This document shows positions 1 to 12,269 of a stretch of 64,000 nt of DNA, one piece after another (the first letter of the stretch is position 1; each line of letters begins with the position of its first letter). A model generated the notes under the pieces. That model made no database searches and was not told where the DNA came from. It saw nothing but the letters and a program-made list of their open reading frames with translations. This DNA comes from Hirundichthys speculiger (taxonomy: Eukaryota > Chordata > Actinopteri > Beloniformes > Exocoetidae), in assembly GCA_018398805.1 (NCBI GenBank), contig JAGFBZ010000677.1, positions 387,501-451,500 on the forward strand, written 5' to 3'. The position numbers and the translations under genes were made by a program.

Positions 1-735
1 AACAAGTGAAAAAAAAATCTGTCCATGCAGCAAGATAATTTCACGTGGTAAGATTTCTTAAATTAAGATTGTAGGAACACTTGTTTCTAGATTTGAAGAA
101 AGGCATAGTTTGTTATTAAATCTTAAAACAAGATTTATTTTGGTGAGGAGAGGATATAAGATTGACATAAGATTATACTGATAAATTGAAGACTTAAAAT
201 AAGAAAGTAATTTTTAAAACAAGAAGAAATATCTAATGCTTCTAAATGTACTTTTTTTTTTCTTGGTAAGAACCAAATAATTTGCAGTGTACAAAGAAAG
301 AAGTAGATCCTGAAGAGCCTGAAGAGTCTGCTGACTGGGAAGAACAAACCCTGAGCCTTTCATTTCTGCCAGTAATCAGATATGCTGGTGATACACCTGG
401 CCCCAACAGGTGATGGAAGCCATGTCAAGAGAAGGGAAGCTCACTAGCTTGCATTTCAGCCTCAGTCCAGCAGCCTAAAATGGTCCACTAAGCATGAGGA
501 AGGAGGCTGGGGACCCCAACAGAGTATTAGAGGACAGAGAAGAAACCTTAATACAGCAGAGGGTGGGGCATACCTGCACGTACTGTATCTATATGTATAC
601 TATCAGTCAATTATATCAGGATATGAAAGATAGATAAAAGTATGTAAGAACCACAGCTGCATTTTCTTCCATGCATTTTTACTTTCATAGAAATGTACTT
701 GTGACTGGATTCAGTAACTCATAACACACATTTAT
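1..735. other. No gene recognised (iqub intron, left edge)
   Basis: This stretch lies downstream of the last visible iqub exon. It is AT-rich, and the first 300 bases repeat AAGATTT/TTAAAACAAG-like words that look like dispersed-repeat remnant. I found no open frame matching the IQ-motif region of IQUB, so the next exon should be left of position 1. Confidence 0.5.
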
Positions 736-774
736 TTAGCAGAGAGAAGACAGATGATAGGGAGAAGCACTCAC

Positions 775-3700
775 AGCCCTCAGCCTCCTGTCATGGTACT
801 CATCAGCAGTTATGTATCTCCCAGGGGCGAGCAGCCTGTCACCCACGCAGGAGACGTAGCAGCCGATGGCAGTCATCTGGGTGGAGACGCTGACTGGACA
901 CTGCTGAGTCTGAGACTTCAGCTCTACTGTCTGGTGGAGAGAAACAAGCACACAAACCCTCTGACTCGAATATGAAGAAGCAAAATGACAGAAAAAAATA
1001 CAAGAACAGGATCTGCTGCTGCCATCAAGGTTCAAATAAGACCAATATTAGCCATGAAATGGTCAAATGAATCCTTTCAGCATCTGAAAAAAATCATTTA
1101 TTTGTGTTTTTTATTAATTAGTTATTATTATTATTATTAACAGTCTGGTATTGATTGATTTATTTTTACACGTTGCCCTTCTTTCAGTATTAAACCCTCA
1201 TGTAAATCCTTAATCCAGTGATTCCCAAAGTGTGGGCCGCGGCCCCCTGGTGGGCAGTTTGAGGTACTGCAGGTGGGCCGTGAAAGGTCATTAAAAATAA
1301 ACAAATGTTTTAAATCCTCAATTTTTAAAAATATGTTTTGAAATTACTGTAAAACATTTATTACATGATTTTAAAAAATATTTAGAAATAATAAAAAAAC
1401 GATTGAGTGTAATCTTAACATGACAAGTGACAAGTGTCACCTTATTTGTTGACCCCTTACATTAATACTGGAATGTAGCTTTTAGTCTTGTATGTTAATC
1501 AAAGTGGTGATTAAAGGTTTGCATGAGCCGCAGAGATTTTTCACATTTTAAATTGGGCCTTGGTATTCTGAAGTTTGGGAATGGCTGCCTTAATCTATAC
1601 AGAGGAAAGAAGATTTTAGAAGAACTCACATTTACCCACTACAGGACGTAACACGAGAACTACAAATTAAATAATATTCTAAAAGCTACAACAGAACCAC
1701 AGGTCGTTGTAGAAGTTAGTTATAACCGTCAGAAGAACTATGAAGGGAGGAGCTCAGGCAGGGAGATGGGATTTTTTTTTTTTTTTTAATAAAAGTGTTC
1801 TCGTAAATACTCAGACATCAGAGACGCTGAGCTGAGGCAGCTCCACAGTTTCACATCAGCATTGTAGTCGGCTTTTTGATTCATCATTTCTGCTGTTTTT
1901 GGTTTTGAATTACTTGTTCAGTTTTAAAGGTAAACCGACAGAAACAAATAAAACATTGAAATGATGACCCAAACAGCCGGTTCTGCGGGGTCACGGAGCT
2001 GAGCAGAAAGCAGCAAAGAGGCAGGGAGGTCTCATTACTGCTGCCATGTCTGTCTTCATATGTGCTCTCTAATGAGACAACCACCATCACTGGACAGCAG
2101 TGGGTGTTGTGTGTGTGTGTGTGGGCAAAGACTAGCTGTGTGTGAAGAACAAAAACACCTGCAGGGGAGAAAGATGTCTTTCTTTCAGATTAGTAATGTT
2201 CATGGTAGTCCGATCATTGAGATGGATGAAAAAATGATCATTCACTCATTTAAAACCAAGTTTGTTCTGGAACGGCTTTTAATCCCCAAGAAATGGGGCT
2301 ACACATAGCTGTATGGTTACTAAAGCATCCCTGCCTTTATGAGGATTCACCAGCGAGCATCTTAATGACACCTCTCTATGTATTTTCATGAAAAATCAAA
2401 TGATAGTGTGATATTGTGGTGGATACTGGAGCCACTGCTTCTCCTTTGTGTATGAGGACAACACATCAAGCTGCAGACTCGTCTCCCTCACCTCCGTATC
2501 CCCACAGTGACTGCACATCTGAAGTGAAGCAGCTTCCAAATTCAAAGCACAGAGGCGATCTACTGTGATTTTCATTGCCTTTGTAAAAGTCAGTAACTGC
2601 TCGTTAAAATGAAGGCTTAAGGGCCTCATTTCGGTCCCTGTTTTAGACAAGTGCCCCCAGCTACCTCCTCCTGCTCTTCTAGAACACCACAGTCCTCCAG
2701 CCAGGAGATGTAATCTTTCCAGCGTGTCCTGGTACTGCCTCGTGGTCTTCTCCCTGTTGGACATGTCCCAAATACCTCCCCCAGGCGGCGCCCAGGAGGC
2801 ATCCTAAACGGCCCCACCTTGAAGCCAGGCTTGGGGGAGGGGCGTGTAGGTGAGCACGTGGTGGCTGAGCCTTCACCTCTGGGCTCAGTCTGAACAGGTG
2901 GCATGGCTCTGCCTTCCTGTGGGCTCACCACCCGCAGGAGGGTCCATGCTGGTCGGGTGTTCGGTGTTCTGGGGAGCAGCCATGGGATTCTGGCCCTCAG
3001 CTGACACAACTGGGTGTATGGATTCAGTTCCATTAAAATTAGGCCTGGGACTTTAATGAGTTTTATTCCATTAATTAATGACAGAAAAAAATAGCACATT
3101 TAATCAGTTCCTTAATTTCTGGCACACTGGTAACACTGATGCACCCACTCCAGCCCACAGGGGGCAGTAATGCACCTAAAGCTTGTTTGCAAGTCTCAAA
3201 AAAGATGCACAGGATGCCATGAGAGACAGTTATGGAAGATGAGACCGGCTTTGTCTGTTGGGGGACAGATGGTTTTCAATGGCAGAAATGGCACTTAGTG
3301 GTCAGGATTAATGCAGTTTACTTAAAATAATGTTTTCAAGACACAGAAAGTGCCTGAGTTTACAAAAAGTCTTAAAATGATGAATATAATTGCCAAAGCC
3401 TGAGAATAATTACATATGTAGAGGTTAGAGGTTACATAGTGAGTACAGGTAGTTATGAAGCTGAAAGGACCCCACAAGGAGTCCCACAAGGATCAAATCC
3501 TGGGCCCCTTCTCTTCAACCTGTACGTGTCCGTCCTCCTCCTCCATATAATGTTACATCACACCAACAATGATGAAACTAGTCCACAGACATCATGGCAA
3601 AGGCAACGAAGCTCAAGAAAGTAACAACTGGAAAGATAATTAGAGGGGGACCAAACAAAAGTAAATCATATGTTGTAAAAGCAGCTTAACCTCTTCTGTC

Positions 3701-6700
3701 TATAGGAGGACTTATAACAAAGTTTCCTCTGCTGCTTTAAATTCAGGGGCCACATGAAAAGTCATCTATCTAGAATCTTAAAAACTTTGCCAAAATGTAA
3801 ACCATTAGAACAAAGGAACATTTGGAAAGGCCCATCTATGCTTTTTCTGCATGTAGGGTAGATTAATAAGATCATTAAACATCAACAACTCATTAAAACT
3901 GCTGCAGAAAGAATACTGACAAACACAAGGAAAAGGGCTTCAAATTAAACATCAGTTTAACCTGCTAAACCTCCTAAAATCCTGCTCTAAATGACATCTG
4001 CAACATGACAAGGTCTCGTCTCCAGACCAGTGATGGTGGGGCTCTTATCAAAAATACTGCTTTGAGAGTAGAGTAGTAGAGTAGAGGCGGTCCTGGAGAG
4101 CACAGATAGAAGGGCAGTAATCAGAAGTTAAATGTTGACTCTGGCTGGTTGGTAAAATTCAAACACTTCTAGAATAGTAGTTACCCTATTTTCTGGACTA
4201 TAAAACGCACCTGAATATAAGCCGCACCCATTAAAATATAAACGAAATATATATTTTGTCACATATAAGCTGCACCGGACTATAAGCCTCCAGTATCCAG
4301 GCTGAGAAATAAGATATTTACATCAAAAGATTTTGTACCATAAGTGTTTATTTGCTCTAATTAATACTATTAATTGCCCTACGTGTTAAATTTCTTCTGT
4401 TTCTTGCACTACATGTTAAATTTCTTCTGTTTCTTATTTCTTCTGTTCTTGTAAGGAGCACCTGCGATGAAAACAATTTCCCCTCAGGGATCAATAAAGT
4501 ATTTCTGATTCTGATTCTGTTTATTCATATACCTGAACTGATTGTTTCTGAACAGAACCTGTAACACGGCAGTAAAAGTGCTGATCAAACAAAACAGAAA
4601 AGACATTGATGGTTTTATTCATTTTCCTCCTTCACACTAAAACCAAGTTGCTTTATTTTTCCTCCTCCTGTGTACTGAAACCCCCCCACACAGCAAAGAC
4701 ATCTGGAACGGACCCATGAAACGGACCCGTATCGGGGTCCACTTGCACTCAGTGCTGGATCCGCTTTGGAGCCGGATCGTGGACCTGCTGGCTCCACGCT
4801 GCATCCGGTCCACATCTGTGATTAAAACCTTACCTCTGCGGCGGTTCCACTCAGAACCCTGAAATCCACTGGGGAACCAACAAACTGACTGGACAAACTG
4901 ATAAATCCAGGTGTGTCTGAATAGCTACAATGGTCAGACACACCTGGATTAATCAGTTTGTCCAATAATAACAGGTATTGATGCTCACAAAATGAATGTA
5001 GAGTAGCATAGCCAACATAGGCTACTGAACAAAAACAGAATAGCCTTTAACTACTTGGTTTGTTTTTGGTTTTTGCACTTCCTGCTAGAGCGCCCCCTGA
5101 GGGCTGAAGAAAAATTCATAGAAAAGCCGCATCTCTGTATAAGCCTCATGGTTTAAAGCGTGGGACAAAAGTAGCGGCTTATAGTCCGGAAAATATGGTA
5201 TTACAGTAGCTACAATAGTACCTCTTTCTTATTAAAGTTATCATTGTAAATATATGATAAAAGTCAAGAAATATATTTTCTATGCTCCTTGTCTAAAGGA
5301 CAGGAGATTGTTTTGGCCATTTCACCAAGCCTATTCAATTATTACACAAAACAAAGACCATTTTTAAGATAATCTGAACAAAAATATTGAGTAAATGAGT
5401 TTTCATACGCGTCAAACATTGCTGGACTAATTAAACCCTTTTCTCCTTGTGACCGTTTATCTTCTGTTCCATTGGTTCAGGAGTTTTCATTTGTACTTGT
5501 TGTAATTAGATTGTTTAATTTGCATACAGTGTCATGTTCTGTCTCACGCCTGGCTGAAGATACCACATCGCATTTATGGCTGACCTTTAACTGAACCACA
5601 GACACGTTCGAGTGGAAATTCAATTAGGCGTTTGACAGTATGGCGGCGGCAGCATCTACATCCACCTGGTAGCTGCTGTACCTGAGAGTCCCGGCTGAAC
5701 ACAACCACATCCTTGCTGGGTCTCTTCTTGGGGAGGGTCTGGGCAGCAGCGTGGTGGTACTCGGCCCCCGTCAGTCGGTGTCTGTAGCCACCCAGCGGGG
5801 GCTTCCGCTGGTAGGAGCGCTCGATCTCCACGACCAGCTCCTGGACCGCCCCGTCATCTGGAGGTCAAGGAACAATAACTGAGCTGTGAGGTCTCTCAGG
5901 GTCTGATCCAGACTGGTCCAGACTGGTCCAGACTGGTTCAACTATTATTGAACTGAACTGAACTGAACAAACTGAACTGAAGAAAAATGTTTCAAAGTAA
6001 GTTGGACTTTAATCTGCTCTAAGAGGGTTATTGATTAAGAAATAAACACGTTTATATGAAACTAAATAAAGGTTTTTTTTTAATTTAGTTAAGATATTCA
6101 GATTCAGATTCAGATTCAAGCCTTTATTTGTCATATGCATAGCTAACACAGGGTCAAGGATGCAATGAAATGCTTGCTGGGAGAAAGAACCGCTTATGAC
6201 TCGCCTACGGAATACCGGTAAAAAAAAAAAAACGAAATACGATAGAAATACAGTCTACACAGTAGAGAATTCCAACATGATATGCAATGAAAAAATTTCA
6301 AGCATATGCGGTAAGTGTACAGTAGGTCACAGTGTGTAATTATAATAATAATAGTGATAATATAAGTATAGGTAATGTAAGTGTATATATAATGTGATAT
6401 AGTATAGTATAGATACTCAGTATGCATATAATATGATAATATGATTGTAATTATATAATATAATATAGGTATGTAATTATGTATATAATATGTATATAAT
6501 ATGATAATAGTGATAATAATGATAATATTAGATACAATATACACAGAGTGATACAGTATATAGATAGTGGATTTCAACAATATATAATATAACATTTTCA
6601 AAAAATATACAGTGATGTAGGATAAAAAAGATATTAAAGTGTCAATATATATATAATTGTTGTGTATTTTTATGGTCATGTAGAGTTTAGAAATGTTTAT

Positions 6701-8247
6701 TTCCAACCACAACAGTGTTTAATGAAATTCAAACATTTTTTAATTGAGTTTCTTCACTGTGCTGCATTTAACCTTTAAACAAATAGTTAATGTTGGAATC
6801 CTTCTTTATTTACTGTTTCACGAATTCTTAGATTATTCATATATACTTCAATAAAAATCTTTTCTTTATTATTCAATTTGTAGCTTAACTATAACATGAT
6901 AATGATAAATGTTAAGACCACTGATAATCAGACAATATTAATGTTTATTTTAGCTAATTAATGATGTGTTCTAGACTTCTTGGCACATTATTATATGTGT
7001 TAAAGGAAATTCTTCTGTCTCTAAAGTGATGCGGCATCAAGCAAACCTCTTAATGTCCAGAGTCATGTTGAAAAGTGATACATTTATTTTACTCATGATG
7101 TGGAGATTTTAATTCATCAGTGTTATTTAACATCCTTCATTAAGGTGTTTTAGGACTGAACCTGACGACAGATGAGAAACTTTTTTTTTTCCTCTCATTG
7201 GTCAGTTTGGACGTGACAACAGATCATGATAATAAGAGTATAATAGAGTAATCCTGCATTAGATCCCAGGTTATCAGGTGTGTGTTGGAAAAGGCTGAGC
7301 GTTCACACCTGTCTGGACTTGAACGGTGAGAACATCTGGCATGCTGTCGTGCTCTGGGGGGCGAACAGGGCGGAGTGGGTGGGAGCTGGGGTCGGTGGAG
7401 CTCATCTCCATCCGTGTGGAGCTGTGAGGCCGGATGCCGAGCTCCATCAGGCTCTGCTGCTCCTCCAGGACTCTGCCTGAGAAACGACCGCCGTCAGACC
7501 AGGTCTGACCCGACACGTCAGCAGCAGACCACAGTTATCTACAAAGCCATTTCTAGGCTCTTCCGTTTGTCTCTCGCATACGGAGCCCCGTTTGGGTCAT
7601 AATTCAATGAATAAATGAGTCTATTATTATGAAATACAGGTGTTTGTTATTATGAAATATTCCCCATTATTATGAAATGCATGTTTATTATTATTAAATA
7701 TGTCCTATTATTATGATAATGGATTCGTTTTTCATAAGAATGATTTGTGTGTCAATCACAGCAGAGAGGGCGGAGCCATTTATGTGATTGGCTGCTCTTT
7801 CATTCAGGCATAAGCAACAGAACAGTGAATCGTCAAATCGTGTCAAAATAGTATCACCTGATAAATGTTCATTTTCGATATTGTCTGCTAACCTGGTCAA
7901 GGTTTCCCGTAGCTCAGTCCAAGCTGCCATAGCTACAATCAGACTAGGAGTGCACCTTGATGACGCCATGGCCCGCTGCTAACGGGACCTCACAGCCAAA
8001 ACTAGTCGATGTCAGAGCGTAGAATGGAGAAGGATCAGCCAATGAGCGTGCAGGTCAACCACTGGCCCCGCCCACTGGCAAAATGTCATTATTATGTAAA
8101 AGCTCATTCTTATGAAAAAGGAAGGAATTATGTAAAAGCTAATTCTTGGATAAATAAGCCATTCTGAAATAAACTATTATGCATTAAGCCAGTGCATCTC
8201 AATTATTTTCTGCTGCCCCCCCCGGAAGAAGAAAACATTTTGCGCCG

Positions 8248-8280
<33 letters not shown>

Positions 8281-8348
8281 ACGCGACTATAAATAGTATA
8301 ATTTGTCTATAAAATTATTGTAAGTATCCTTATTAACATAAAGGGAAA

Positions 8349-8383
<35 letters not shown>

Positions 8384-10939
8384 TCAACTTATAACAAAGA
8401 TTAACTTTATGAAAATAGTTTTTCAGTCTGTAAAGATTTAAAGTGCATCAATCCCACCGTAGTCACAGTGAAGCCAAGTGCTACATCAGCATCGTCATAT
8501 TTCCTCGTCTTAACTTTCTGGTGACTTTCGTTTGTCTCGTTATCTCCGTCTCTGTTTTCATCCCTGTTAAATATTTTTCCCTGGTGTCTCTTGAGTGGTG
8601 TCACTTCATATCTGCTTCTCTGTGCTGCGTGCACACATGTTCGTGCAAAAAACCCGACACAATATAGCTAATACTCCCTGAACCCACTGGGACAATGAGA
8701 ACGCCACTGCCACCTACTGGAGTATGTGTGCAATTACACTTTATTCCAGTATGGCAAAAAAAAAAAAAAAAAAACATGTTCCCTGGGGTCACACCGCGCC
8801 CCCCCCCCCCCCCCCGACATCGCACAGCGCCCCCCCAAGGGGTCCCGCCCCACCATGTGAGAAGGACTGCATTAAGCTAAGCTAATAGAATATATATTTC
8901 ATAATTATTGCATTTTTCATAATAATGGGAAATATTTCATAATAATACACATATATTTCATAATAATGGCAAACATTTCATAATAATGGATACGTATTTC
9001 ATAATAATAAACACCTGTATTTCATAATAATAGACTCATTTATTCATTGAATTATGACCCAAACGGGGCTCCATACTCACAATCCTTTGAACCGTGACGA
9101 GCAGAAAAAGAGACTCACCATCTAGAGAGAGTTGCAGCACTCCTGCAGGTACTCTGAGCTCTGAAGCCAGGTGCTGCTTCAGCTCCTGAACGCTGAGCCC
9201 GATGGCAAAGGCCACGGTCACCACATGGCCCTCTGGCACCAGCACGACTTTCACTGCAAGCAGGCAGAGAAACTGTGAAGCTCTTCATGCAGAGAGGTAC
9301 AGCGGTCAGCACTGGCTCTGTCCCGGTTCCAAGCTAGACTTTAGTTTCTGGGTCTCAGTCTAAACTGGTCATGGGTGTGAACATGAGTGTGCCTGGATGG
9401 CAACCCATTCAGAGATGCCAGAGATGTCTGAACAAGATAAAGCAGGTTTTTTTTAATACCTGGAATGATATTGCTTTTCATAAATTCGATAGTGAAAGAA
9501 CAATTGTTTTATGTCTTACTTTATAGTTTCATCAGGTCTGTAATGGGTTTTTTAATTCCTCTAAAAATGCAGTCCATTAACTTCTCAGAATGTGGGTGGC
9601 TTATCCATAAATCTAAAATGCTTTTAAAATGATTTCGTGCAGAACAGCGTAATATCTGAGACTGTCATCTTGGTCGCAGCACATAGAGCGCTGGTGAAAA
9701 AATTGATCCTGCTGTCGGGTTCACGGCACATATTAGGATCATCACGGCTTAAAAATCGTATCTGTATGCCCACCAGCATGTTTGAATCATCCATCCAGTG
9801 CCATACATCCATCCAGACCATACGTGCTCATGTTTATTTATGCATGAATATTTCATTTGTTCATGCAAATTCAACCAAACAAATGAGAATGACGCTCACA
9901 TGACAAATGTGAATGAGTCACAGTGCAAACGGATCAGCCTGAGTGAGCCAGGCCCGGCTGTTTTCATTATGAAGCTCATACATCATCATTAGCAAGAACA
10001 CAAACTATGGATATAAAAAATAGCAGCATTATACTATTCCAAATAAAAAGTGAATCAAAAAGTTTTTTCCTCACCCGTAGCCGTTGAGTTTCCAGCTTTT
10101 TCCCTTTCAAGCTGCTCAGCACCAACAGGTGGATCATCTTGACCTTCGTCTGCAGTCACCAGCTCAGCTGTAATGTCCAAGAAAGTTCAAATCAACACAT
10201 AAAGCACTTATTTACGGTGAAATATCTAAAAATGAGAATTACTGTATATGGGTACATTTACAGCCTTATGACAGGGAAAACAATTGAAAATGCAGATGCA
10301 GGATTTTCTGCAACAGTTTGACTTGAACTGGGTCTCACCAGTTCCTCCTGAGGTTTCAGCATTTTCAGTTTCCGGAGGCTCCGGAAGCTTCTCTGTGTCT
10401 TCAGGGACATCAGCTTGAGGCCGAGCCTCTTCAGCATCCTTCTGCACATCTGCACAGGTCAAAAGGTGAAGCACGTTTTAATGCCACCAAAGGAAACCAT
10501 GAAGCATTGCGCTTTACTGTTTTCTGATTGAATCTGTAACAGAGTGATTGCATCATCCACCCATCACCAGGCATATATATGAGGTCAGATGTGAGGACTG
10601 GAACAAAATGAACTGAATTCACATTTCGATTCAAAGAAATTGAGCAAATGAGGAAAAACATGAACGCTTAAATGTTGTAATACCTGTAACCATCAGCTTT
10701 TAAAGAAAGCTGAAACTAAAAGCTGTAAAACCTGCAAACACTGTCTCAATGTCTGTGAGAGTAATGTTTTACTTACTTATAGAAAATTAAATCAAATACA
10801 GTTAGATGACCAGATAAGAGGCCTCCTGAAGCTCCAGCCTGGACTCACCTGTCCGTGCCTCCTCTCCACCGTCTCCCGGCTCTCTGTCGCCCCCTGGCGG
10901 CTCTATGGAGGCAGCCCCATCCTGTTTGAGGTTTTTCAT
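775..10939 (-). CDS. iqub: IQ and ubiquitin-like domain-containing protein, N-terminal part (partial)
   Basis: Seven coding exons on the minus strand, in transcript order: 10939-10849, 10449-10339, 10167-10075, 9253-9119, 7476-7309, 5857-5682 and 930-775. All have AG/GT borders and compatible phases, giving about 310 residues (human IQUB is about 790). The first three exons encode an acidic, low-complexity N-terminus. Exons 4-5 (residues about 99-175) encode a ubiquitin-like fold, with VKVVLVPEGHVVTV, LKQHLASELRVPAGVLQLSLDG and a GRVLEEQQSLMELGI-type strand. Exon 6 carries the family block RKPPLGGYRHRLTGAEYH, and exon 7 the block STQMT then LAPGRYITADEYH. IQUB is an axonemal protein linked to radial spoke 1 in cilia and sperm. 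The IQ motif and C-terminus are outside the window. The start is uncertain: an upstream ATG at 10999 opens a coding-like frame, but it is out of phase with exon 2, so I use the ATG at 10939. Family identity is secure and the exact N-terminus is not. Confidence 0.9.
1216..1587. mobile_element. Non-autonomous hAT element (Buster-type target site)
   Basis: A 372-bp element with imperfect terminal inverted repeats (CAGTGATTCCCAAAGT and, on the other strand, CAGCCATTCCCAAACT). It is flanked by a perfect 8-bp target duplication, CCTTAATC, at 1208-1215 and 1588-1595. There is no coding capacity. A second copy of the family sits at 38734-39115. It lies in an iqub intron. Confidence 0.85.
2640..2990 (-). 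mobile_element. LINE 3'-coding fragment
   Basis: On the minus strand the broken frames contain a block of the type TRWKDYISWLEDCGVLEEQ followed by EEVAG. It resembles the C-terminal tail found in many fish non-LTR retrotransposon reverse transcriptases (pattern RTRWRDYI.W...G...EE..EVAG). Frames shift several times, so this is a dead fragment. The family assignment is open. Confidence 0.55.
3460..3540 (+). mobile_element. Reverse transcriptase palm fragment of a LINE
   Basis: A short frame reads GVPQGSNPGPLLFNLYVSVL, a clear match to the conserved non-LTR reverse transcriptase motif G(V)PQGS.LGPLLF.LY...L. Only this block survives. Neighbouring sequence has no further recognisable domain. 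Confidence 0.65.
4182..5200. mobile_element. MITE with TACCNTATTTTC ends, containing a LINE tail
   Basis: The left end, TACCCTATTTTCTGGACTAT, and the reverse complement of the right end, TACCATATTTTCCGGACTAT, form inverted repeats, followed inside by ATAAGCCGCACC-type words on both sides. Around 4376-4520 sits a block ending in CAATAAAGTATTTCTGATTCTG, which looks like the 3' tail of an L2-like LINE with an ATTCTG microsatellite. I could not define a clean target duplication. Confidence 0.65.
6094..6710. repeat. LINE-tail-like fragment and AT-rich simple sequence
   Basis: The stretch starts with (ATTCAG)n and AAGCCTTTATTTGTCAT. This resembles the reverse complement of a LINE 3' tail. It runs into a TA-rich tract with many TATAATAT and GATAATA words (6330-6660). 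Long frames across it are compositional, not genes. Confidence 0.5.
7582..9072. mobile_element. Foldback element with long inverted repeats
   Basis: The left end begins GGAGCCCCGTTTGGGTCATA and continues with TTCAATGAATAAATGAGTC. The right end carries the same sequence inverted up to GGGGCTCC at 9072. The arms, which include repeated TATTATTATGAAATA words, are roughly 150 bp. A 4-bp duplication, ATAC, flanks it (7578-7581 and 9073-9076). It fills almost the whole iqub intron between exons 4 and 5 and carries a nested hAT element. A partial third arm lies at 59815-59960. Confidence 0.75.
8190..8869. mobile_element. Non-autonomous hAT nested in the foldback element
   Basis: It starts CAGTGCATCTCAATTATTTT and ends ATGTGAGAAGGACTG. 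A perfect 8-bp duplication, CATTAAGC, flanks it (8182-8189 and 8870-8877). It contains a poly-C run of about 30 bases near 8250-8280, another near 8801-8815, and an (AT)n run near 8353. No coding frame. Confidence 0.85.
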
Positions 10940-11266
10940 CCGTGTTTTCCACCTCTTGTTCTTTCAAATCCGGTTCTGTGTTTTCTCTCGGCTCCAACAT
11001 TGCAGGCTTCACTGCCCGGATAACGAGATAACTATAAATACAATAAAAAAAATAACTACCAGACTGGGACTAAAGTTAACAAACGGACCGTCAATCCGTC
11101 AAAGTCGACACGACAGTGGCAAACAACAACAACAACAACAAAAACCCTGTAAAGGTCTGATTTAATCTCGCTACTGTTTCATTTTGTAAAAAGTAATTAT
11201 GTCATAAAATTGAAACCGTGAAAACCATGAAACCGTCAGTTCGGAGGGCCTGGGCAGCGTTTGTAT

Positions 11267-11280
11267 GTTGCTATAGCAAC
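11267..11280. promoter_or_regulatory. RFX X-box palindrome in the iqub promoter
   Basis: GTTGCTATAGCAAC is a perfect 14-bp palindrome about 330 bp upstream of the chosen iqub start. It fits the X-box consensus GTYNCCATRGNAAC bound by RFX factors at ciliary genes, apart from one base in the centre. That agrees with the ciliary role of IQUB. Binding is inferred. Confidence 0.7.
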
Positions 11281-11309
11281 AACAACTCCTGTCTCTTTGG
11301 TTCCGGGTG

Positions 11310-11317
11310 TGACGTCA
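11310..11317. promoter_or_regulatory. Full CRE (TGACGTCA) in the iqub promoter
   Basis: A complete palindromic cAMP-response element lies 30 bp beyond the X-box, with an ETS-like TTCCGG just before it at 11301. CREM/CREB sites are common at spermatid genes, and IQUB is a sperm axoneme protein. The function is inferred. Confidence 0.6.
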
Positions 11318-11339
11318 TAGTCTACGTTATGCGTGTCAC

Positions 11340-12269
11340 AGGTTCACATGTGCAGAATCACGGTCAATAACAAATAAGTTCTTTATTAACAATATCTTAC
11401 ATAAAACGTATCCAGTTAAGGAGCTGTTTGAAACGTTTCAGTCTGACTGAATCTCAGTCTTTTTTTTAATGTATTTAGTTTGTTGGATGTTTCAAATTTT
11501 ATTTCTAGGTTGTGTGGGAAATGTATACAAATTGATTTGCATGATGTACTTTTTTCTTTGTACAAGACTTTATTATTCAGTTTTTTATTATATTTGGAAA
11601 GTATCATATTTATGTGAAAAAATTGAATAGTATGGTACTATATTAGATAAAATTAAGAACAAAAAAGAAAAAAAGACTTGTTACTTCAAACTGTTATAAT
11701 TTAACCCCTGGCATGAAGCGTTTTAATTATAACATTATCTTAATGCTTGGTATTTGTTCTGAGTTGTGTAACGCTTGTACAATTATTATATATTTCTGCA
11801 TTTAAATAAGAAGACTGTGTTAAATCGATAATTTTGTAATAATATTTGAAAAAATTAGGACAAAGAAAGAGAGCGTTCCATTTTTTTTTTTTTTTTAAAT
11901 AAAAACAGTTTTAAATGTTCCAAAACCTAAATATTTTGAAAACCAGCAAACGCAGATGGAAATGTAATCTTATAGGCTTTAAACCAGATATAGAAATGTT
12001 GGCCTGTTACCTACACTTACAACTCTCCCTCTCTGAATTTAGTTATTTTAATGAATAAATAAAGGGAACAGAATAAAAGCAGAAGTATCTAAATCAAACC
12101 AAAACTTTTGTCTTCAAAAGGCATCACTTCCCTGAGCTATATCTAAATAAAGTCATAGTCAGGATCATAGTCAGGTGTATCGTACAGCAGCATCCAGGTG
12201 ACTGTCGGCTGAAGCCTGGTCAGTACCTGAAACTGAAGCAGCTCCGAGCTGGAGCAGTCAGACTGGCTG
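11340..12269. other. AT-rich intergenic DNA, no gene recognised
   Basis: The region between the iqub promoter and the minisatellite is AT-rich, with a poly-T run at 11881-11896 and no frame or motif I can assign. NDUFA5, which lies next to IQUB in human, was not recognised here. Confidence 0.5.

Noticed and set aside
6194..6712. 172-residue minus-strand frame rich in Ile and Tyr
   Set aside because: Composition follows the AT-rich TATA/GATAATA tract. No start context or family match.
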